DNA of 9,897 nucleotides from Bacteroidia bacterium (GTDB taxonomy: Bacteria; Bacteroidota; Bacteroidia; Bacteroidales; UBA12481), in assembly GCA_026391235.1 (NCBI GenBank), contig JAPLDV010000069.1:1-9897 (forward strand), read 5' to 3'. How positions within the stretch are numbered: position 1 is the stretch's first letter; the number at the start of each line of letters is the position of its first letter. Position numbers and translations under genes: made by a program. The notes under the pieces were generated by a model. That model was not told the DNA's origin, searched no databases, and worked only from the letters and a program-made list of their open reading frames with translations. Positions 5,295-9,897 of the stretch are shown one piece after another.

Positions 5295-8153
5295 ATGATG
5301 TCACGGTTGATGTCCCTTGTTGTTTTTATATCCCTGCTTCAATGGCCGGTGGCTAACTCCCAGTTTGTCGGAAAGCCTTTTGTAATTAATTATGATAAAA
5401 GAACTTACGGAGGAAATAACCAGAACTGGTCAGTCGCGGTTGGTAAAAATGGATTAACCTATTTTGGAAATGACAAAGGACTTCTGGAGTTCGACGGATC
5501 AAACTGGAACCTTTACATGATGCCGGATAATGGGATAGTTAGATCAGTTACCGTAGGAGATGATGATAATATATATGTTGGATCTTATCAGGAATTCGGA
5601 TACTGGAGAAGGGATAACTGCGGTTCGCTAAGCTATACTTCACTGAGCAAAAAGCTTTTGGCGCCAAATACACTCCATAATGATGAGATCTGGAGAATCC
5701 TGGCTCACAACGGAAAGATATATTTCCAGTCCTTTTCCAATATTTTTATATACGATGGTAAGCAAATAACCATTTTGAATCCCGACTCATCGATGGTCCT
5801 TTTGATGAAGGCAAGCGGCCGGCTATTTATTCATCTGGTTGGCCGGGGGCTTTTTGAAATTATCGATGATTCATTCAAATTGATACCAGGGTCCGAAATC
5901 TTTGCCCGCGACGAGATCAAGGTTCTTCTTCCATATGAAGGCAACCGGTTTCTTCTCGGTGTATCAGGTAAAGGAATGTATATTTTCGACGGTTCTATTT
6001 TTTCCGGATGGAACAATCCGGTGAATTCATTGATCAAGTCGGCAGAGCTTAACAACGGCATATCCGGGAATAATCATCTGGTAATCGGTACTATAGGGAA
6101 TGGACTATTTATTCTGGACGATCATGGTAACCTGCAGGAACACCTGAGTTCAGGTAATTTTCTTCAGAATAACACGATTCTTGCGATGGCATTTGATCCG
6201 GCCGGTAATATCTGGGCAGGGCTGGATCGTGGCATAGATCTGATAAATCTTCACGCAGGTATGGATATTTATATCGATCCGTCCGGTACCATGGGATCTG
6301 TTTATGCAGCGGTGGTAGATGGTGCGGATTTACTGGTCGGAACAAACCAGGGACTCTACCGGTATCGGTTTGTTTTTGGCGAAGGATATGTCGAGCCACG
6401 CGCAATCGATGGGTTGAATGGTCAGGTTTGGGACCTGAAGAACATTGACGGTGAAATACTCTGTGGCCATACCAGTGGTACCTACCGGATTGATGGTAAT
6501 CAGGCCACGCGGATTTCAGATATCACCGGTGGTTTTGAGCTCAGGAGGATTCTCGACCGGAACCGGGATTTTTTACTTCAGAGCACCTACAGTGCTTTTG
6601 CAATCTACACTTCGAAAAACAATAAATGGATGCTGGCTCATTCGGTGCAGGGTTTTTATGAACCGATCAGTAATTATGAAACCGACCACCTGGGCAATAT
6701 CTGGTGTGCCCATGCAACCCGGGGAGTTTTTAGGATTCGGCTGAAGCCGGATCTTTACTCAGTGGAATCGACGGAGATATATGGAAAAGAAAAAGGTTTG
6801 GCCGCCGACCGTCATATCAACGTGGCTAAAGTCGAGAACAGGATCGTATTTCCCACAGGTTCGGGTTTGTATACATGGGATGACCTTAACGATACGATAA
6901 TCTTGTACAGCCAGTTCAACGAAAAGATTGGCGATTTTGCCAATGCACGGCAAATTGTCAGAGCCCGTGAGAATTACTATTGGTTTATAAACAGTAATGA
7001 TATTGCCTTGTTCAGAATCACGGGTTTTAGTGTTGAGCCTGTTTTTCGCTACGATTTTTCCATGCAGGGCCTTTACCTGAACAGCCGGTTTCCCAAGATA
7101 ATCAGCCTTAAAGAGGGTCTGCACCTGGTTTGTCTGGACAATGGATTTGCCCTGTTTGATGAAACCGGATTGAGATCGCTTGTACCACCTGCACCAGTGT
7201 ATATCCGGAAGGTCAGAGCGGTTGGCAGAAATGGTAAAATACTGAACCTTTCTCTCGATTCCATTCAGAAAAGTATCCGGATACCCAATGCTTTCAGGAG
7301 TCTGACTTTTGATTTTTCAGCCGGAACCGGATACAGGCATCCATTGTATCGGACACAGTTGGAAGGGCTCGATCATAACTGGGGTCCGTGGACGAACCAA
7401 TCCTCTTTGTTTTTCACTCGCCTCCCGGCAGGTGATTACCACCTGAATATTGTTTCAATGAACATAAACGGATTACCCGGACCAGCCACAACCTATTCAT
7501 TTTTGATCAGTCCTCCCTGGTTTGGTTCGATCCTGGCGCTAATCATTTATGGCTTTTTGGTGATTGGATTTGCCATTCTTTTAAGGGTTCTCTTTTTAAA
7601 ACGGCTCAAACTTCATAAACAAAAGATCGAAGAAGAAGAAATTAAAAAGCGGCAGCAGGAAATATTAAAGGCAGAACAGGAAGTGATACGGCTTAGGAAT
7701 GAAAAGCTGGAGGCTGAAGTGAATTTTAAAAATATTCAGTTAGCTGATTTTACCATGAGCGTTATTAAGCGAAATGAACAACTTATCCGTATTCGCGATG
7801 AATTCATGCACCAAGCGGGAGATAAGGCCACTGCTTATTCCCGGACCTTTCAGGAAAAGATCATCCGGCTTTTCGATAAACAGCTCTCCTCGGAAGATGA
7901 CTGGCAAACGTTCGAGACTCATTTCGATCAGGCGCATCAGGATTTTATCAACCGGCTAAAAGAAACGTATCCTCATCTTACTCAAAGTGACCTCAAACTC
8001 TGCGCTTACCTTCGGCTCAATATATCTTCAAAAGAAATCGCCCATCTTCTCAATATTTCCCTTAGAGGCGTGGAAGTCAGGCGATATCGTTTACGTAAAC
8101 GGCTCAATATCAGTACCGAAGAAAATCTGTATGAATTTCTTTTAAAGTTTTGA
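5295..8153 (+). CDS. membrane-spanning propeller / Y_Y_Y / LuxR-type transcriptional regulator
   Basis: The protein has 952 residues. A signal peptide covers 1-22 (cleavage near ANS|QF). About 24-640 is a periplasmic beta-propeller region, probably two propellers, with typical blades such as NIWAGLDRGI (305-314) and GNIWCA (467-472). A triple-tyrosine (Y_Y_Y) domain lies at about 670-738 (Y685, GLDHNWGPW, GDY with Y715). A single membrane helix follows the PPW motif (about 746-767), then a long charged coiled coil (about 770-845). The C-terminal helix-turn-helix is LuxR-like (about 895-952, with SSKEIAHLLNIS and GVEVRRYRLRKRL). No histidine-kinase, ATPase or receiver domain is present, so it looks like a one-protein sensor that binds DNA from the membrane, unlike hybrid two-component regulators of polysaccharide loci. 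It lies 221 bp ahead of a susC gene on the same strand, its likely target. The inducing ligand is unknown. The ATG ATG start gives a good signal peptide. Confidence 0.9.
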   Translation: MMSRLMSLVVFISLLQWPVANSQFVGKPFVINYDKRTYGGNNQNWSVAVGKNGLTYFGNDKGLLEFDGSNWNLYMMPDNGIVRSVTVGDDDNIYVGSYQEFGYWRRDNCGSLSYTSLSKKLLAPNTLHNDEIWRILAHNGKIYFQSFSNIFIYDGKQITILNPDSSMVLLMKASGRLFIHLVGRGLFEIIDDSFKLIPGSEIFARDEIKVLLPYEGNRFLLGVSGKGMYIFDGSIFSGWNNPVNSLIKSAELNNGISGNNHLVIGTIGNGLFILDDHGNLQEHLSSGNFLQNNTILAMAFDPAGNIWAGLDRGIDLINLHAGMDIYIDPSGTMGSVYAAVVDGADLLVGTNQGLYRYRFVFGEGYVEPRAIDGLNGQVWDLKNIDGEILCGHTSGTYRIDGNQATRISDITGGFELRRILDRNRDFLLQSTYSAFAIYTSKNNKWMLAHSVQGFYEPISNYETDHLGNIWCAHATRGVFRIRLKPDLYSVESTEIYGKEKGLAADRHINVAKVENRIVFPTGSGLYTWDDLNDTIILYSQFNEKIGDFANARQIVRARENYYWFINSNDIALFRITGFSVEPVFRYDFSMQGLYLNSRFPKIISLKEGLHLVCLDNGFALFDETGLRSLVPPAPVYIRKVRAVGRNGKILNLSLDSIQKSIRIPNAFRSLTFDFSAGTGYRHPLYRTQLEGLDHNWGPWTNQSSLFFTRLPAGDYHLNIVSMNINGLPGPATTYSFLISPPWFGSILALIIYGFLVIGFAILLRVLFLKRLKLHKQKIEEEEIKKRQQEILKAEQEVIRLRNEKLEAEVNFKNIQLADFTMSVIKRNEQLIRIRDEFMHQAGDKATAYSRTFQEKIIRLFDKQLSSEDDWQTFETHFDQAHQDFINRLKETYPHLTQSDLKLCAYLRLNISSKEIAHLLNISLRGVEVRRYRLRKRLNISTEENLYEFLLKF

Positions 8154-8170
8154 AGTACTATTGTAGTACT
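8154..8170. repeat. 7-bp perfect dyad directly after the regulator stop codon
   Basis: AGTACTA (8154-8160), centre TTG, TAGTACT (8164-8170) form a perfect inverted repeat that begins at the first base after the TGA stop. No T-run follows, so it is not a standard terminator. It could be an operator for a dimeric DNA-binding protein, a short mRNA 3' hairpin, or chance. Confidence 0.5.
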
Positions 8171-8210
8171 CATGTGAAACCTTCCCCGTATATGACGTAG
8201 TGGTGTGAAA

Positions 8211-8230
8211 CTGGTTTATTATGAAACCAG
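8211..8230. repeat. 7-bp inverted repeat upstream of susC
   Basis: CTGGTTT (8211-8217), a 6-nt loop and AAACCAG (8224-8230) form a perfect stem. It sits 13 bp upstream of the candidate -7 element at 8243-8250, overlapping where the -33 region and an activator site would lie. A regulatory role is inference. Confidence 0.45.
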
Positions 8231-8242
8231 AGGCATCCTCCT

Positions 8243-8250
8243 TAAATTTG
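8243..8250 (+). promoter_or_regulatory. candidate -7 promoter element for the susC gene
   Basis: TAAATTTG fully matches the Bacteroidota -7 consensus TAnnTTTG. It would give a leader of about 115-120 nt before the ATG at 8375. There is no TTTG at the -33 distance, which would fit a promoter that needs an activator such as the upstream regulator. A weaker alternative, AATATTTG, is at 8273-8280. The remaining leader (8281-8374) shows no other structure that I can support. Confidence 0.35.
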
Positions 8251-8374
8251 GAACACAGCGAATGCCAAACTTAATATTTGTTATGCGAAAATTGTTTCCG
8301 GCAACAAGCATCTTTCTCATCGGGGGCCTGAAAAATCAAAACCGATCAAACCTTAATATCTGTATAATAAGCCT

Positions 8375-9897
8375 ATGAAACGTATTAATTTTAAGATCAT
8401 TATCCTGCTGATCCTGATCTTTTCCGTAAACTCAGTTGTGTTCGCACAAAACAGGGTTGTCACTGGAAAGGTTACAGGCTCGGATACAGGAGAAACCCTT
8501 CCAACAGCTTCTGTTTTTGTTAAAGGGACCACCCGTGGCGCAATCACCGATATGAATGGAAATTTCCGGATGGAAATTCTGCCCGGCGATGCAATATTGG
8601 TCTTTTCGTTTGTTGGTTATGAGCCTCTGGAAGTGGAGATTGGGAACAAAGTCGTGATCGATGCTGTGCTGAAAGTTAAAAGCGCAACTCTTGAAGAGGT
8701 TGTCATAATCGGATATGGTACAGTCAGGAAAAGCGACCTTACCGGATCTGTCAGTTCCATCAAAGCAAAGGAACTAACCAAAGTAACCTCACTCAATGCG
8801 GAGCAAAGCCTGCAAGGCAAAGTTGCAGGTGTTCAGGTTACCACTACATCAGGAGCTCCCGGTGCAACTCCGTCCGTACGAATCCGTGGTGTTGGCACCT
8901 TCAACAACTCTTCCCCAATTTATGTGGTTGACGGTGTAATTCTCGACAATATTTCGTTTTTGAATACTGCCGACATTGCATCGATGGAAATATTAAAAGA
9001 CGCTTCGGCAACTGCAATATATGGTTCCAGAGGAGCAAACGGCGTAATTCTGATCACAACAAAAAGCGGAACCATAGGCCAGGAAAAAACAAATTTCAGT
9101 TATTCCGGCGAATACAGCATTCAAACCCTTTCCAAAAAAATTGATCTGCTGAATGGTAAGGAATTTGCAACCCTTGCCAACGAAATTCCGGGAGATCCAA
9201 GTTATAACAATACAGATGCAGTACCAAATACGGATTGGCAGGACCTGATTTTTAAGGTTGCACCTATTAACAGTCATCAACTGTCAGCCTGGGGAGCTTC
9301 CAAACGCAGCACTTTTTATATAGGTATCGGTTATTTTAATCAAAAAGGAATTATTGATAAATCGGGGTACGAGCGTGTGACTCTTAAACTCAACAATACA
9401 TACAACCTGACCGATTTCCTGAAATTCGGAAACAACATCACTATATCCCCTTACAGCCAACAAAATGAACCTGGTGTGGTTTTTCAGGCTTACCGGGCAT
9501 GGCCTACTCTTTTGCCTTACAGGGAAGACGGCTCATTTGCAGGCGTTCAGGGTGTTGGAAACCCGATGGCCAATATTGAATATTCAAATAGCTTCAATAA
9601 GGGGATCCGGGCCGTGGGCAATATGTTTGCCGAAGCATCCTTTCTTAAGAAATTCATCTTTAAACCCAGTTTGGGGATTGATGCCGGATATAATAAGGGT
9701 GAAAGTTTCTCTCCCATGTATACTGTATTATATTATGATGGGACTGAATCGATGCAGAAACACACGAAAAGCAGTCTTTTCAAAGGGAGAACAGATAATG
9801 TAACCTGGTTATGGGAAAACACTCTTAATTATAACCAAACAATTGAAAAGCATTCAATCGATGCAGTCGCCGGATATACCATGCAAAATACCAATTC
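8375..9897 (+). CDS. SusC/RagA-like TonB-dependent outer-membrane transporter, 3' end outside window
   Basis: 507 codons are open to the window edge; full SusC-like proteins are usually about 1000 residues, so roughly half is visible. The signal peptide ends near VVFA|QN (residues 1-24). A carboxypeptidase-regulatory-like domain (about 27-100) has VTGKVTGSDTGETLP and the DMNGNFRM and VGYEPLEVEI segments. Next is the SusC hallmark LEEVVIIGYG (106-115). The plug domain (about 117-230) holds SLQGKVAGVQV, VRIRGVGTFNNSSPIYVVDG and DASATAIYGSRGANGVI (209-225). The rest is beta-strand-rich barrel. The family imports glycans, peptides or other large nutrients together with a SusD lipoprotein; here the substrate is unknown and susD, if present, is to the right. 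There is no STN domain before the carboxypeptidase-like domain, so a FecI/FecR-type signalling route is not suggested. That fits control by the LuxR-type regulator upstream. The start was chosen for its signal peptide. Confidence 0.93.
   Translation, partial: MKRINFKIIILLILIFSVNSVVFAQNRVVTGKVTGSDTGETLPTASVFVKGTTRGAITDMNGNFRMEILPGDAILVFSFVGYEPLEVEIGNKVVIDAVLKVKSATLEEVVIIGYGTVRKSDLTGSVSSIKAKELTKVTSLNAEQSLQGKVAGVQVTTTSGAPGATPSVRIRGVGTFNNSSPIYVVDGVILDNISFLNTADIASMEILKDASATAIYGSRGANGVILITTKSGTIGQEKTNFSYSGEYSIQTLSKKIDLLNGKEFATLANEIPGDPSYNNTDAVPNTDWQDLIFKVAPINSHQLSAWGASKRSTFYIGIGYFNQKGIIDKSGYERVTLKLNNTYNLTDFLKFGNNITISPYSQQNEPGVVFQAYRAWPTLLPYREDGSFAGVQGVGNPMANIEYSNSFNKGIRAVGNMFAEASFLKKFIFKPSLGIDAGYNKGESFSPMYTVLYYDGTESMQKHTKSSLFKGRTDNVTWLWENTLNYNQTIEKHSIDAVAGYTMQNTN

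Noticed and set aside
6109..6405. Open frames antisense to, or in other frames of, the large regulator gene (also 6445-6744, 6759-7124, 7073-7264)
   Set aside because: They lie wholly inside the well-supported 952-residue protein and have no recognisable features.
8221..8274. 17-codon ORF (ATG at 8221) in the leader region before susC, possible leader peptide
   Set aside because: It has no repeated regulatory codons, no ribosome-binding signal and no attenuator after it; its ATG lies in the loop of a dyad, upstream of the likely promoter.
8363..8368. TATAAT, sigma70-like -10 box before susC
   Set aside because: It ends only 6 bp before the start codon, too close to give a normal leader, and the Bacteroidota primary sigma factor uses a different -7 motif.
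8617..9280. Minus-strand open frames across the susC region
   Set aside because: They are shadows of the SusC-like gene, whose plus-strand frame carries all family motifs without interruption.

Overview
The window looks like chromosomal DNA of a member of the Bacteroidota; I cannot name a genus. The evidence is the gene content. It has baseplate and membrane genes of the Bacteroidota-specific type VI secretion subtype T6SS-iii, a SusC-type TonB-dependent transporter, a propeller/triple-tyrosine/LuxR regulator of a kind common in this phylum, AT-rich leaders without clear Shine-Dalgarno sequences, and intergenic matches to the Bacteroidota -7 promoter element (TAnnTTTG).

Left part, about 1-4235, all on the minus strand. 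Read in the direction of transcription, it holds a secreted beta-propeller protein (4235-3507), TssG (3483-2536), TssN (2509-1664), TssK (1650-511) and TssO (491 to the window edge). The gaps are 23, 26, 13 and 19 bp, so this looks like one operon. TssG and TssK are wedge parts of the baseplate. TssN and TssO belong to the TssN-O-P-Q-R set that stands in for TssJ/L/M in T6SS-iii. Sheath, tube, spike, ClpV and effector genes are not in view and may lie past the left edge. The propeller gene is not a known T6SS component, yet it sits at the head of the operon. Upstream of it is a good -7 match, preceded by a T-run that may end the transcript of the gene before.

Centre, 4236-5294. A TerC-family membrane protein (5206-4424, minus strand) resembles proteins linked to manganese export. 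Its 3' end runs into a GC-rich palindromic repeat. Two copies of the repeat face each other as perfect 30-bp inverted arms (4368-4397 and 4437-4466), and the right copy encodes part of the protein's C-terminal tail. The 88-bp gap at 5207-5294 is a divergent promoter region.

Right part, 5295-9897, plus strand. A 952-residue membrane-spanning regulator has a signal peptide, beta-propellers, a Y_Y_Y domain, one membrane helix, a coiled coil and a LuxR-type helix-turn-helix. A 221-bp gap with two short dyads follows, then the first 507 codons of a SusC-like outer-membrane transporter that runs off the right edge. The natural reading is a nutrient-uptake locus whose transporter is controlled by the adjacent regulator; the substrate cannot be read from this sequence.

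No tRNA, rRNA, CRISPR array, transposase or phage gene was seen. I did not find a clearly new system. The items most worth a second look are the propeller gene at the head of the T6SS operon, the repeat that has become part of TerC, and the dyads in front of susC.
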